A DNA stretch of 64,000 nucleotides from Bacillota bacterium. Its GTDB lineage: Bacteria > Bacillota > SHA-98 > UBA4971. Of this stretch, positions 1 to 8,946 are shown piece by piece (position 1 is the first letter of the stretch; each line of letters begins with the position of its first letter). The DNA lies in contig DUSX01000030.1 in NCBI GenBank assembly GCA_012842395.1, positions 43,874 to 107,873 of the forward strand. Reading direction: 5' to 3'. Below the pieces are notes generated by a model. It was not told the origin of the DNA. It worked only from the letters and a program-made list of their open reading frames with translations, and did no database searches. The translations under genes were made by a program, and so were the position numbers.

Positions 1-1230
1 TTCGTCGCAGGCGCGCCTCACGGCGCTGCCGCTCCTCCCGCCCCCCGTCGCGGCAAGCTGTGCCTTAAATGCCCGCTGCAGCATTCCGCCAAGGAGCATT
101 CTGTAGAACCCGCTTACCCAAAGGGCGTCGGCCTTTTGAGCCACCGTAGCCGGTTCGTCCATCCCCGGTGCTTCCTTCACCCACTTCTCCTGGCTCGGGA
201 GAGACTTGAGCTCCGACTCGACGAACACCGTGACGGCATTGAGGAATATGGCGCCTTCCGTCATTTCCCCCTTGGTCTCGGTGAGTAGGCGCTCGAGTGT
301 CCCGAGGATGCTCCTTGCCCTCTCGATCCCCTGGAGGAGGACTTCGCCTCGCCTCTCGTCAATTCGCGACGTGTTCCCGATCTTCGGGGATTTGAAGTAA
401 GGAGCCTCGGTCACGAGGCAGAACGGAGAACTCACACGCTCCGCGAATTCGAAGCTCGACGCGCCGCCCGTTATGTACGAGGCAGGGTCGCCTTCGGCAT
501 ACTTCTCGTAGTAATCGTATGAATCAGTCGCCTTCGGGACTCTGTACACCGCCGGGTGAAACTCGACAGCCCACGGCATCTCCGGTTCGCCCAGGGACAT
601 CGGAAGCCCGCGCTCGGTCGGAATGCGATGGAGAGTCCGGTAGAGGCTTGGGAGCGGCTCTGAGATGTAATAGTACACGCCGCCGAAGCCCGCGTTGTGC
701 AGGGAGTACATCACATCCGGCTTTGCGATCTGGATGGCATTCATCAGGGCCCTTGTCTCCGGCGTCGGGTCGTTCCAAACGAACGTCTTGTATTCAATAG
801 GGAAGGTCCACTCGACCTGGTCCTGGGGACGAGGCCGGTAATAATGTCTTGCGTAGTTCCTGATATTGAATGGCCCCTTGAACCATCCCTCGTTCAACCT
901 CGTCCCGTCCGGGTCAACGCACGGGAGAAGGTGCCAAGTGCGTCCTTCCCTGAGAGCTTCGTTGACGATGAGCTCCTCGCTGAGGAAGCTCACCAGCATG
1001 GCGCCGACAGGCTCGTTCGGATGAGGGCAAGCAAAGACCATTACGTGACGAGGACCGTTCCCGATGGTGAGCATGGGTATCGCATCGCCTCTGGTGGACG
1101 TGCCGACTACCTCGTAACGGGCCATTTCAGGGTGGGCCTGGCTCACGGATCGTGCGTGATCGAAGAGCTCATCCACTGTTAAGAAACGCTGGTAAGAAGG
1201 TACTCGGGAAAGAAGGAGATCGATGTCCAA
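1..1230 (-). CDS. M14-family zinc carboxypeptidase (partial, C-terminus off window)
   Basis: This is the last visible gene of the minus-strand peptide-import operon; its 3' end lies outside the window, leaving 410 codons. The chosen start is TTG at 1230, preceded by GGGAGG seven bases upstream. Visible M14 metallocarboxypeptidase marks are the zinc motif HPNE (His70, Glu73), the third zinc ligand in SLHNAGFGG (His178) and a probable catalytic Glu in VTEAPYF (about residue 275). No signal peptide is evident, so the enzyme is probably cytoplasmic. By family knowledge it would remove C-terminal residues from peptides. Its place behind a peptide permease suggests that it trims imported peptides (inference). 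The specific substrate is unknown. Confidence 0.85.
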   Translation of the reverse strand, partial: MDIDLLLSRVPSYQRFLTVDELFDHARSVSQAHPEMARYEVVGTSTRGDAIPMLTIGNGPRHVMVFACPHPNEPVGAMLVSFLSEELIVNEALREGRTWHLLPCVDPDGTRLNEGWFKGPFNIRNYARHYYRPRPQDQVEWTFPIEYKTFVWNDPTPETRALMNAIQIAKPDVMYSLHNAGFGGVYYYISEPLPSLYRTLHRIPTERGLPMSLGEPEMPWAVEFHPAVYRVPKATDSYDYYEKYAEGDPASYITGGASSFEFAERVSSPFCLVTEAPYFKSPKIGNTSRIDERRGEVLLQGIERARSILGTLERLLTETKGEMTEGAIFLNAVTVFVESELKSLPSQEKWVKEAPGMDEPATVAQKADALWVSGFYRMLLGGMLQRAFKAQLAATGGGRSGSAVRRACDE

Positions 1231-1360
1231 GACGCTTACCTCCCTGTCTTGTGCCCGGCGCGGCTTTCCTCAATGTATGAAGTCGTGCGATGTGTAGAGT
1301 CATGTGTAGAATCACGCCGCGCCACCGCGTCACACGGTCATACGGCCTCACCGGCGCGCG

Positions 1361-2245
1361 TTAGTGGAGCTGCCTGCTCAAGCGCGGGTCCAGCGCGTCT
1401 CTCAGCGCGTCTCCAACGAAGTTGAAGCTGAGCACGACGAGGAATATGCAAAGACCCGGCCACACAATGAGATTGGGATTGAGCAGGATGAAATCCTTGC
1501 CTTCACTTACCATCGCACCCCATTCAGGCGTTGGGGGTTGGACCCCGAAACCCAGGAATCCCAGGGAAGCCGACGACAGTATCGCGGAAGGGATTCCGAG
1601 CGTCGCCGATACTATCACCGGGGTCAGGACGTTGGGAAGCACGTGCTTGAACATGATCCTAGCGTCCCCGCACCCCGTGGCCTTGGCGGCTTGCACCAGG
1701 TCGGTCGTCTTGAGGGAGAGCACCTGCGCGCGGACGAGCCTGGCATACATTGGCCAGCTCACAACGCCCAGCACCCACATGACATTGAATATGCTCGGGC
1801 CGAAGAGCGCCATCACGGCTATCACGAGGATGAGGAAGGGAAAGGAATAGAACACCTCAACCAGGCGCATCACAGCCTGGTCAACCCAGCCCCCGTAGTA
1901 TCCGGAGATGAGCCCCAAGCACGTGCCGAGTGCGCTCGCTATCGAGACCACGACCACCCCTATGAGCAGCGAGATGCGCGAGCCGTATATCAGCCGGGAC
2001 AGGATGTCTCGCCCGAAGTTGTCGGTTCCCAGGATGTGCCCGGGTGTTCCAGGCGGCTGATTGGGGTTTGCAAGATCCATGGCGTACGGGTCGCAAGGGG
2101 CGACCCATGGAGCAAACACGGCGGCCAACACAAAGATGGCGACCATCACCGCCCCCACCACGCCGAGCCTGTGCCGGGTGAACATCTTGCCGAAACGGAT
2201 GGTCTGTGTCTCTATGTGCACTACCTCTCGTTCCATGTTACTCAT
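1361..2245 (-). CDS. dppC: Peptide/oligopeptide ABC transporter permease, DppC type
   Basis: This is an inner-membrane permease of the dipeptide/oligopeptide (PepT) ABC family, 294 residues long. A cytoplasmic N-terminus is followed by a first membrane helix at about residues 27-48, the family signature GTDNFGRDILSRL, and the MetI-type permease core. The C-terminal EWGAMVSEG segment is typical of DppC. I choose ATG 2245 because GAGGATC precedes it; an upstream in-frame ATG at 2263 lacks a good site. The start overlaps the end of the DppB gene by eight bases, which implies translational coupling. DppB would be its partner, and the ATPases must be encoded elsewhere or beyond the left edge. The substrate is not provable from sequence. 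Confidence 0.9.
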   Translation of the reverse strand: MSNMEREVVHIETQTIRFGKMFTRHRLGVVGAVMVAIFVLAAVFAPWVAPCDPYAMDLANPNQPPGTPGHILGTDNFGRDILSRLIYGSRISLLIGVVVVSIASALGTCLGLISGYYGGWVDQAVMRLVEVFYSFPFLILVIAVMALFGPSIFNVMWVLGVVSWPMYARLVRAQVLSLKTTDLVQAAKATGCGDARIMFKHVLPNVLTPVIVSATLGIPSAILSSASLGFLGFGVQPPTPEWGAMVSEGKDFILLNPNLIVWPGLCIFLVVLSFNFVGDALRDALDPRLSRQLH

Positions 2246-3185
2246 ATTTGATCCTCGGGTCAATGAAAATGTACAGTAGGTCGGTTGCCAGCGTAACCAG
2301 GACGAAGCCCACCGCGAACACCAGCACCGTGCCCTGGATAAGGGGTATGTCTCGTTGCTTGACCGCGTTCACGGCGAGCATGCCTAGACCCGGCCACGAG
2401 AAAATGGTCTCGGTTATGACAGCGCCGCCCATCAGCGATCCGAACTGCATGCCGAAGGTGGTCACCACCGGGAGCAGCGCGTTTCGGAGAGCGTGCTTGT
2501 ATAACACGACCTTCTCCGCGACCCCTTTTGCGCGTGCGGTCCGTATGTAATCTTGAGCGAGTGTCTCCAAAACGCAGGCCCGCGTCAACCTGGTCAGGAT
2601 CCCCGCCATTGAAGCCCCAAGGGTTATGGCGGGCAGTACGATATGCCTCGCGAACTCAAGGAATCCGGCATCAAGCCCAGACATACCTCGTATGGGGAGC
2701 CAGTGGAGCTTGAGACCGAAAGCGATTATGAGGAGCAGGCCGAGGTAGAACCCAGGCAGGGACACTCCGACTATGGCAAGGGTGCTGCACACATAGTCGA
2801 AAACGGACCGCGGCTTTGCAGCAGCAATGACTCCCAGCGGAAGGGCGATTATCAGCGCTATCACGGCCGACGCTGTGGCAAGGATCAAAGTATTCGGAAG
2901 CCGCTCTTTTATTTGCGTGGCGACGGGACGCCGAAACGTGATGGAGCGACCCAGGTCTCCCCTCGCAAGCCGCGCCATGTAGTCCGCGTACTGGACGTAC
3001 CACGGTTTGTCCAAGCCCAGCTCGACTCTGAGCTTCTCTATGTTTTCAGGGTTAGCGGTCTCTGACCCAAGCATAAGGTTGATTGGATCGCCAGGGGCGA
3101 AGCTCACCATAGCAAAGACTATGAACGTCACGCCAATCAAGACAGGGACTGTCACAGCCAAACGACGGATTATATGCTTGAGCAC
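2238..3185 (-). CDS. dppB: Peptide/oligopeptide ABC transporter permease, DppB type
   Basis: This is the first permease of the importer, 315 residues. The N-terminal helix (residues 9-30), the conserved GLDKPWYVQY segment and the long run of hydrophobic helices match DppB/OppB, including the family ending in which an Asp-Pro-Arg precedes the stop. The start is GTG 3185, preceded by AAAGGGAG about seven bases away. It overlaps the downstream DppC start and is separated from the solute-binding gene by a terminator-like hairpin and a short CCCTAAA-type repeat. That arrangement probably lowers permease expression relative to the binding protein. Nickel or other small solutes cannot be excluded as substrate. 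Confidence 0.9.
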   Translation of the reverse strand: MLKHIIRRLAVTVPVLIGVTFIVFAMVSFAPGDPINLMLGSETANPENIEKLRVELGLDKPWYVQYADYMARLARGDLGRSITFRRPVATQIKERLPNTLILATASAVIALIIALPLGVIAAAKPRSVFDYVCSTLAIVGVSLPGFYLGLLLIIAFGLKLHWLPIRGMSGLDAGFLEFARHIVLPAITLGASMAGILTRLTRACVLETLAQDYIRTARAKGVAEKVVLYKHALRNALLPVVTTFGMQFGSLMGGAVITETIFSWPGLGMLAVNAVKQRDIPLIQGTVLVFAVGFVLVTLATDLLYIFIDPRIKYE

Positions 3186-3210
3186 CGTGTTTCTCCCTTT
3201 CGGGCCTCCT

Positions 3211-3235
3211 AGGGTTTAGGGTTTGGGGTTTAGGG
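3211..3235. repeat. Short AGGGTTT tandem repeat (telomere-like, noncoding)
   Basis: About three and a half copies of a 7-base unit (AGGGTTT, AGGGTTT, GGGGTTT, AGGG) lie just upstream of the ribosome binding site of the DppB gene. On the minus strand this reads as CCCTAAA repeats in the leader of that gene. It resembles plant telomere units, but in this setting it is most likely a simple replication-slippage repeat. Confidence 0.75.
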
Positions 3236-3354
3236 CCTAGCGCTTCTGGGGCTTTACATCAACCGCGTTCATCACCCTCGTGACCTTCATCATCCTCATC
3301 CTCATGCGGGCAACCACGCGGACAACCATCCCTGACAAGCGATGGGAGATAAAA

Positions 3355-3377
3355 CGGGGCGCCAACCGGGCGCCCCG
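3355..3377 (-). terminator. Rho-independent terminator/attenuator after the peptide-binding protein gene
   Basis: There is a perfect 9-bp stem (CGGGGCGCC at 3355-3363 with GGCGCCCCG at 3369-3377) and a 5-base loop. On the minus strand it is followed by TTTTAT. It sits between the binding-protein gene and the permease genes, so partial read-through would give the usual excess of binding protein over permease. Confidence 0.85.
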
Positions 3378-3428
3378 GCCACACCGTCACGTCCATCACG
3401 TCCGGACGCGCAAGTCTGTCTCCCGGGC

Positions 3429-5042
3429 TCACTTGGAAAGCCACACGTTGTTCTCGATAGATACCAGGTACAGGCCGCCCCACGGCGGAACCCAATCGTG
3501 GACCTTCTTGTTGCAGACGGAGTACCCCCACTCGAAATACAGGGGGATGGCAGCCCGATCCTCCATGATCTTGCGCTGCGCCTGCTTCCACAGGCTTTCA
3601 AGCTTTTTCTCGTTTGTGGTCCCGAGCGCTTGATCGAGCAAGGAATCCACCTGCGCACTCGAATAGAAGTGAGTATTGGACTTGCCTATCATGCTGCTGT
3701 GGAACAGGGAATGAAGGCCGGTTGTGCCGGCGTAACTGAAATCAAAGAACACGCCGGTATTGCCCTTGATGAGGTCGTCCACCCACACCGCCATGTCCTG
3801 CTGCAGCACGGACGCGTCTACGCCGAGCGCTTTCAGCTGCGTGGCAAGGATCGTGAGCACCCTCACCTGCGAGCCGGGGATGGTCTTGATCTGCACTTTC
3901 AGCGGCTGTCCCTTGCGGTCGAGTATCCCATCGCCGTCACTGTCCTTGAAACCGGCCTTGGCAAGCTCTGCGAGGCCTGCCTTGGGGTCGTATGGCCACA
4001 GGCTCTTGAGGCTTGGGTCGTAGCCGAAGGGAACCCAGGGCGGGCATTGGCCATAGGCCCTCTCCCCGAAATTCCCTATAACGGACTTCACCGCGCTATC
4101 GATATCGAGCATCTTCGCTATCGCGTCGCGAACAGCCCATTCGTTAAATGGAGGCGTCTTCACGTTGATCCCGAGACCCCGGTACGATCCGCCGCGGGAC
4201 AGAAGCACGAGATTTGGATCTTTCGACAAGGTCCCCATGGAATCCACATTGAAAATGTAGGGAACCACGTCGACCTCGCCCGCACTGAGGGCCATGGTCT
4301 GCACCGTCGGATCGGGGATGACCACGAATTCAACCCTGTCGAGATGAACCGGGAGCCAGTAGTTTGGATTCTTCTCAAGGACGAGACCTTGGTCTGGCGT
4401 GAAGCTCTTCAGCTTGAAGGGGCCGGTTCCGATGGGCGTCTTGGCCACACCGTCCTCGCCCAGCTTCTCGACGGCTTCGTGGGGCATGATGACCACTCTC
4501 GCCAGGCGGTTGGGATCGTTGACCAGGAACGGCTCCGGCCGCTTCGTCTTGATGACGACGGTATACTTGTCTTGCGCCTTGACGCTAGCGATGTCACCCA
4601 GGACAAATGCGGTGCTCACCTTGCGGAAGCGCTCGATGGAGTACACGACGTCGTCTGCGGTCATCTCGCGCTTGGTTCCCTTTGGAAACACTGCGTTCCC
4701 GTCGTGGAAGAGGACACCCTTACGAAGGTGGAAGATCCACGTCGTGTCGTCGGGATTCTCCCAGCTCTCGGCGAGGTGCGGTATGGGTTTGAAGTTATTC
4801 TTACTCAGAATGAATAGCGGGTCATAGACGAGGGTGCATGCATCGATCTCGTCATTGGCAGCGGTTTTGTACGGATCGAGTTGCTGGATCGAGGAGGCGG
4901 CGATACGCAATGTGCCGTCGTCCCTTGCCTGTGCCATCACTGCCGGAGGCACGCCGAACGCGATGAGAACGAGTAGAAGGACTGTGAGTACGCCCAAAGC
5001 TGCGCGGCCTTTCCGCATATTCTGCATATGTACAGCCCGCAT
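3429..5042 (-). CDS. dppA: Peptide ABC transporter substrate-binding protein (SBP family 5)
   Basis: This is the extracellular solute-binding protein of the importer, 537 residues. The start is ATG 5042, with AAGGGAGG eight bases upstream; an in-frame ATG at 5066 lies before this site and is less likely. A basic N-terminus and hydrophobic segment (about residues 9-35, ending near AVMA) form a signal sequence; no clear lipobox Cys is seen. The body matches family 5 binding proteins (DppA/OppA): the early SIQQLDPYKT segment, the DDVVYSIERF segment near residue 120, and a late bilobed-domain region. It is the first gene of the minus-strand operon and is divergent from a GntR regulator. Substrate class is inferred from family and from the carboxypeptidase neighbour. 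Confidence 0.92.
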   Translation of the reverse strand: MRAVHMQNMRKGRAALGVLTVLLLVLIAFGVPPAVMAQARDDGTLRIAASSIQQLDPYKTAANDEIDACTLVYDPLFILSKNNFKPIPHLAESWENPDDTTWIFHLRKGVLFHDGNAVFPKGTKREMTADDVVYSIERFRKVSTAFVLGDIASVKAQDKYTVVIKTKRPEPFLVNDPNRLARVVIMPHEAVEKLGEDGVAKTPIGTGPFKLKSFTPDQGLVLEKNPNYWLPVHLDRVEFVVIPDPTVQTMALSAGEVDVVPYIFNVDSMGTLSKDPNLVLLSRGGSYRGLGINVKTPPFNEWAVRDAIAKMLDIDSAVKSVIGNFGERAYGQCPPWVPFGYDPSLKSLWPYDPKAGLAELAKAGFKDSDGDGILDRKGQPLKVQIKTIPGSQVRVLTILATQLKALGVDASVLQQDMAVWVDDLIKGNTGVFFDFSYAGTTGLHSLFHSSMIGKSNTHFYSSAQVDSLLDQALGTTNEKKLESLWKQAQRKIMEDRAAIPLYFEWGYSVCNKKVHDWVPPWGGLYLVSIENNVWLSK

Positions 5043-5466
5043 ATGTAACGCCTCCCTTGCCAGCATATCAGGACGTTTTCATACTTTATACCACCAAACC
5101 ATATCTCAGTCAAGACGTCCGCGCCTGCGCGGCCTGCGTACCTGCGCGCCTGCGCACCGCGGCGCACCTCCCTAAGAATTCGGTACGCAGGCGCGCCAAA
5201 GGCCAAGCATAGGCGCTCCGTCGCGCAGGAGCTGGCAACTTCAGCGCTCTCAAGAAAAGAGACGAAAACCTCCGGCATCACGTTTAGAAGAGATTCGTGC
5301 GAATCCGCATGTACCGAGCAGGAAAATCACCGCTTCCCTCGAACAAACAGAGAGGAATTCACAGAGTTATATGATATCATGATAGTACCACTTGTTATCT
5401 TTCATGTGTTTACCGGGGGTTGCCGACGAGCCGACAATAGTCCTGCAAGTGCATAGGGGTATGGGG
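5043..5466. promoter_or_regulatory. Divergent intergenic region between the peptide operon and gntR
   Basis: This 424-base gap must hold promoters in both directions. It contains GC-rich short repeats (four CCTGCGYR-type units at 5124-5157), a perfect 10-bp inverted repeat (CCTGCGTACC at 5133-5142 with GGTACGCAGG at 5182-5191), and an AT-rich stretch with the palindrome ATGATATCAT at 5371-5380. The palindrome is a candidate operator for the adjacent GntR protein. No promoter hexamers are convincing enough to place. Confidence 0.5.
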
Positions 5467-6156
5467 ATGATCGACAGGCTCAGTAATATTCCGCTGTACG
5501 TGCAAGTGTATGACGCCATGAGAGACAACATCGTCTCGCACAGGTGGCTGCCTAGGCAGCGCCTGCCTTCGGAGGCCGAGTTGGTCGAGCAGTTCAACGT
5601 CAGCAGGATCACAGTGCGACGTGCCGTCGACGAGCTCGTGCGCGATGGCTTGGTAATTCGGCAGAAAGGTCTCGGCGCTTTCGTCGCGCCGCCGAGGCAC
5701 TCATCTAGCGTGACGATGCTGACGAGCTTGACGGAGGACTTAATCGAAAAGGGCTTCCACCCGGGAACCGAGATCCTGGATTTCTCGGTCGTCCCTGCTG
5801 CTGTGGAAGTGGCTCAACGCCTCAACTTGTCCCCGGGGGAGCAGGTGTTTCGCGTCGAACGTCGTCGTTTTGCTGACGACAAAGTCGTGGCGCTGAACCT
5901 ATCGTACATCCCGTATACCGTCTGCCCGAAGCTTTCTCGGGAAGACGTAGCTGTCGGGTCCTTGTACGGGGTGCTCGAGGCCAAATACGGGCTTTCTATC
6001 AGGAAGGCAAGCCGTGACTTCGAGATGGTCGAGGCGGGCGAGTACGAGGCGCGGTTGCTGGAAATACCAGCGGGAACGCTGATCCTCAGGATCACTGGCA
6101 CCGTCTCGACCGGGGACGGGAAAGCCGTGGATTATCATATCAAGCACTACAAGTAG
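5467..6156 (+). CDS. GntR-family transcriptional regulator with UTRA effector domain (HutC subfamily)
   Basis: This is a DNA-binding regulator of 229 residues. The N-terminal winged helix begins at PLYVQVYDAM and carries the GntR motifs LPSEAELVEQF and ITVRRAVDEL; the wing ends near QKGLGAFV. The C-terminal two-thirds is a UTRA ligand-binding domain (VFRVERRRFAD, LILRITGTV). I choose ATG 5467, with AGGGG seven bases upstream; ATG 5461 is possible. HutC-type regulators usually sense sugar phosphates or small metabolites. It lies between the divergent peptide operon and the downstream pentose-phosphate genes and could control either or both (inference). Confidence 0.88.
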   Translation: MIDRLSNIPLYVQVYDAMRDNIVSHRWLPRQRLPSEAELVEQFNVSRITVRRAVDELVRDGLVIRQKGLGAFVAPPRHSSSVTMLTSLTEDLIEKGFHPGTEILDFSVVPAAVEVAQRLNLSPGEQVFRVERRRFADDKVVALNLSYIPYTVCPKLSREDVAVGSLYGVLEAKYGLSIRKASRDFEMVEAGEYEARLLEIPAGTLILRITGTVSTGDGKAVDYHIKHYK

Positions 6157-6738
6157 TCCAGGGAGTGGTCCAAGAACGGGGCGGCATGGTATGGTCTGGC
6201 CGAAAGATGGCATGGGCTGGCCGACAGGTCTACCGGCGTCGAGTGTCGTGTGGATTTCGGGATTTCCTCTTAAGTTCCTATTCAAGGTAGTCGTCCCTGG
6301 CGGCCAGCTGACGCCGCTATCCGGAGGATGAAAACGGCAACTGACTGCTGTTTTCAGGACAGTTGAGGTCTGAACGACCGCGTCTACTCGTATCTCATCT
6401 CACGTCACACGCTGAACCCGATGCGCGCTCTTTGTTTGGGGCGCCATCGGGTTCTTGCGTTGCGCGCGCCCGGGGTCATCCAGGGGCTTTGGACGGCTTG
6501 GTTCCGGGCATTGTTTTTATCCGCATAAGAAGGAGAAGCAGACTTGAGAGCGAATATTACTATAACAGCAGGCTTCTATGATGTTATAACAAGACCCGCC
6601 AAGCTGGTCTTTTGTAACAGGGCCTGATGCTGGTGCGAGTTCTGCGACCGGCCTTGAAGCCCCGTCAAGGCATTACACTAGGCCAGCGGGGCGTGGGCAG
6701 CCAATAGAATGACTTAATGAGTTGAGGAGGGGATTCCG
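6157..6738. other. 582-base intergenic region with inverted repeats
   Basis: No convincing gene is seen. Structure includes two imperfect direct repeats (GGCATGG...CTGGCCGA at 6183-6203 and 6209-6224), a hairpin of nine pairs with one G-U (6330-6338 with 6347-6355), and a 7-base inverted repeat (TATAACA at 6561-6567, TGTTATA at 6582-6588) in a local AT-rich patch. The last is a plausible operator or promoter region for the transaldolase-transketolase genes. Confidence 0.5.
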
Positions 6739-7944
6739 TTGGGTGGCAACCGGAAAGGCGGCGCCATGTGGCGGCTCGCCGGGACGAGCGAAGGCATGGA
6801 GTTATGGTGGGATTCAAATCCGCTGATATACGAAGCGTGGTGCGCGAGGTTCATCGCCTCGGCTCCCCAGGGCCAACAAGACGAGCTTCGTGAAGAGCTG
6901 AGGGGAATGTGGGACGCGGCCGCGGATCCGACCGGCTGGGTCTTCAAGGGAGTGACCACTAATCCTCCGCTGACGAAGGCGGTATTTCAGGACTATTTGA
7001 AGGACGAAGGGGTATCAATCATAAAGGATATCCGACGAGGCAACCCCTCGCTTGGCCATCAAGAAGTAGCGTGGGAAGCTTATAAGGAAGCTGCCCGGAG
7101 GGGGGCGCGCCGGTACCTTCCGCTTTTCGAGCGATCTGAGTACCGATACGGCTATGTATGCGCGCAGGTTGACCCGAGGTTGTGCAGTGACGCTCCGGCA
7201 ATGGTCCGACAGGCTCTCGAGCTTTGGGCGTTGGAACCTAACATCATGATAAAGGTGCCTGCCTCCCGGGCGGGCGTCGCGACCATGTGTATTCTCACTG
7301 CCCTTGGGGTCCCAACCAACGCGACGCTTTCGTTCACCGTTCCCCAGATAATGGCTGTGGCGCGCGCCGTGAGGAAGGGCAAGCAACTGGGTGAGCAGCT
7401 TGGTACGAGCTACGCCAAGTGGCGGTCGGTCATTACCTTCATGGTCGGCCGGTTCGAGGACGCCGAGACGTTCCGGAGCCAGGCGACGGAGAAGGGCATT
7501 CAGCTAACAGACGAGATGAAGCGGTGGTCAGGAATCGCCATAGCCACGAAGGCGTGCAGGCTGCTGGAGGACGGCGGGTACCCGTCCAAACTGCTCATAG
7601 CGTCGAGCAGGGTGGGGCCGACCGTCGGCGGGCAGCAGCGAATATGGCACATAGAGCAGCTAGCCGGACGGAACATCGTGTATACGATGAACCCGGAGCT
7701 CATCCAGGCATTCATGCAGCTTTATGCCAACTTGCCCCTGGAGAATAAGTCGAATCAGGATCCGGTACCGCCGGCCGTGCTAGAGCAGTTGCTGCGTGTT
7801 CCCTATTTCGCCCGGGCATATGCTGAAGACGGCCTGCGCGAAGACGAGTTTGACTCTCTCGAGCCTTTTGTTACCACTTATCGACAGTTCTCTGGCGCTA
7901 TGACGAGTCTCGAATCGTATGTTCAGAGCGTCCTCGGGGCATAG
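6739..7944 (+). CDS. Transaldolase-family protein
   Basis: This is a 401-residue member of the transaldolase (class I aldolase) family. Visible motifs are GVTTNPPL (residues 71-78), the Schiff-base region IMIKVPAS with Lys172, and TNATLSFT (193-200). Transaldolase moves a dihydroxyacetone unit between sugar phosphates in the non-oxidative pentose phosphate pathway. I choose TTG 6739, with GGAGGGG six bases upstream; an internal ATG at 6766 has a weaker site. It is longer than the compact 215-residue bacterial form and has an extended N-terminus before the TTNP motif, so a related aldolase role is possible. Split transketolase and RpiB genes follow on the same strand. Confidence 0.82.
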   Translation: MGGNRKGGAMWRLAGTSEGMELWWDSNPLIYEAWCARFIASAPQGQQDELREELRGMWDAAADPTGWVFKGVTTNPPLTKAVFQDYLKDEGVSIIKDIRRGNPSLGHQEVAWEAYKEAARRGARRYLPLFERSEYRYGYVCAQVDPRLCSDAPAMVRQALELWALEPNIMIKVPASRAGVATMCILTALGVPTNATLSFTVPQIMAVARAVRKGKQLGEQLGTSYAKWRSVITFMVGRFEDAETFRSQATEKGIQLTDEMKRWSGIAIATKACRLLEDGGYPSKLLIASSRVGPTVGGQQRIWHIEQLAGRNIVYTMNPELIQAFMQLYANLPLENKSNQDPVPPAVLEQLLRVPYFARAYAEDGLREDEFDSLEPFVTTYRQFSGAMTSLESYVQSVLGA

Positions 7945-8105
7945 CCGCTGCTCCGACCAAAGAGAGACTCGAGGGACGGGCCGAACGGTCCGGACTCGGT
8001 AGCCGCTGCCAGCGCGCGACTGTAGCCAGAGCGGGACTCCGCGCCCCGGGCGCGATCGCCACGAATGGGGCGAATACAATGCTAACGTAAGGGGCTAAGA
8101 AAGCT

Positions 8106-8945
8106 GTGGGCTGCACTGACAGTTCGAAAATCCATGCGATCGAGATGATTGCCAGACAAATAAGACGGGACGCCATATGGATGAGCACGAAGGCAGGCTG
8201 CGGACACTTGGCCCCGGCGCTGTCGGTGGCTGACATCGTGGCCGTCCTGTACGGGGGGATCATGAGACATGATCCCAAGAACCCTGCATGGCCCCAAAGA
8301 GACAGATTCATTCTCAGCAAAGGGCACGGATGTTTGGCGCTCTACTCCGTGCTGTCCCAGATGGGCTATTTCGACAGGCGACTGCTCGGAGGGTTCTGCT
8401 CTGAGTACGGCACGATGCTCGCCGGTCACCCGGAGAGGAGCCTGCCTGGCGTTGAGGCCAACACAGGATCCCTAGGCCACGGAATCGCGCTAGGCCTGGG
8501 CATGGCCTTAGGAGCCCGCCTGGACGGCCTGGACTACCTTGTTTTCGTGCTGGTGGGCGACGGCGAACTCGAAGAAGGCAGCAACTGGGAGGCCGCGATG
8601 GCCGCTGCCCGGCATGAGGCAGGCAACCTTGTGGTCATCGTGGACCGGAACGGGCTGCAGCTGGGAGGCTTCACTGAGAAGATAAGCCGCCTGGAGCCCC
8701 TTGACCAGAAGTGGCAAGCCTTCGGGTGGAACGTGAAGACCGTGAACGGCCACGACATCCCCGAGCTGATGGCGACCATAGCAAGCGTCCGGCACGCGCA
8801 GGCCCAGCCCACCGTCGTAATCGCTCACACGGTTAAGGGGAAGGGACTGGAGATAGCGGAAAACAAGGTGGAATGGCATTACAAAGCGCTCACTCGAGAG
8901 CAGTACAACGCACTGGATCCGGAAGTGCGACTGGAGGTGCTCTAA
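8106..8945 (+). CDS. Transketolase, N-terminal (thiamine diphosphate) subunit
   Basis: This is a split transketolase small polypeptide of 279 residues. The thiamine-diphosphate motif starts at GDGELEEGSN (residues 151-160) and ends at VDRN (179-182); SKGHG (71-75) and the early AGCGHLAPALS segment are also typical of the family. It needs the C-terminal subunit, encoded one base downstream, to form the active enzyme that transfers two-carbon ketol units. The GTG start at 8106 has AAGGGG roughly ten bases upstream. A 160-base gap separates it from the transaldolase gene. Confidence 0.92.
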   Translation: MGCTDSSKIHAIEMIARQIRRDAIWMSTKAGCGHLAPALSVADIVAVLYGGIMRHDPKNPAWPQRDRFILSKGHGCLALYSVLSQMGYFDRRLLGGFCSEYGTMLAGHPERSLPGVEANTGSLGHGIALGLGMALGARLDGLDYLVFVLVGDGELEEGSNWEAAMAAARHEAGNLVVIVDRNGLQLGGFTEKISRLEPLDQKWQAFGWNVKTVNGHDIPELMATIASVRHAQAQPTVVIAHTVKGKGLEIAENKVEWHYKALTREQYNALDPEVRLEVL

Positions 8946-8946
8946 T

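Noticed and set aside
1364..2251. A 295-codon plus-strand open frame
   Set aside because: It is the antisense shadow of the DppC permease, with a charged, repetitive composition unlike a real protein.
3211..3235. Telomere-like repeat as a sign of a linear replicon end or eukaryotic DNA
   Set aside because: Only three to four units lie inside a normal bacterial operon with genes on both sides.
3342..4817. A 491-codon open frame on the plus strand
   Set aside because: It is antisense to the peptide-binding protein gene and has no family features.
5124..5197. CCTGCG repeats as a CRISPR array
   Set aside because: Units are 8-9 bases with no spacers of CRISPR length and no cas genes nearby.
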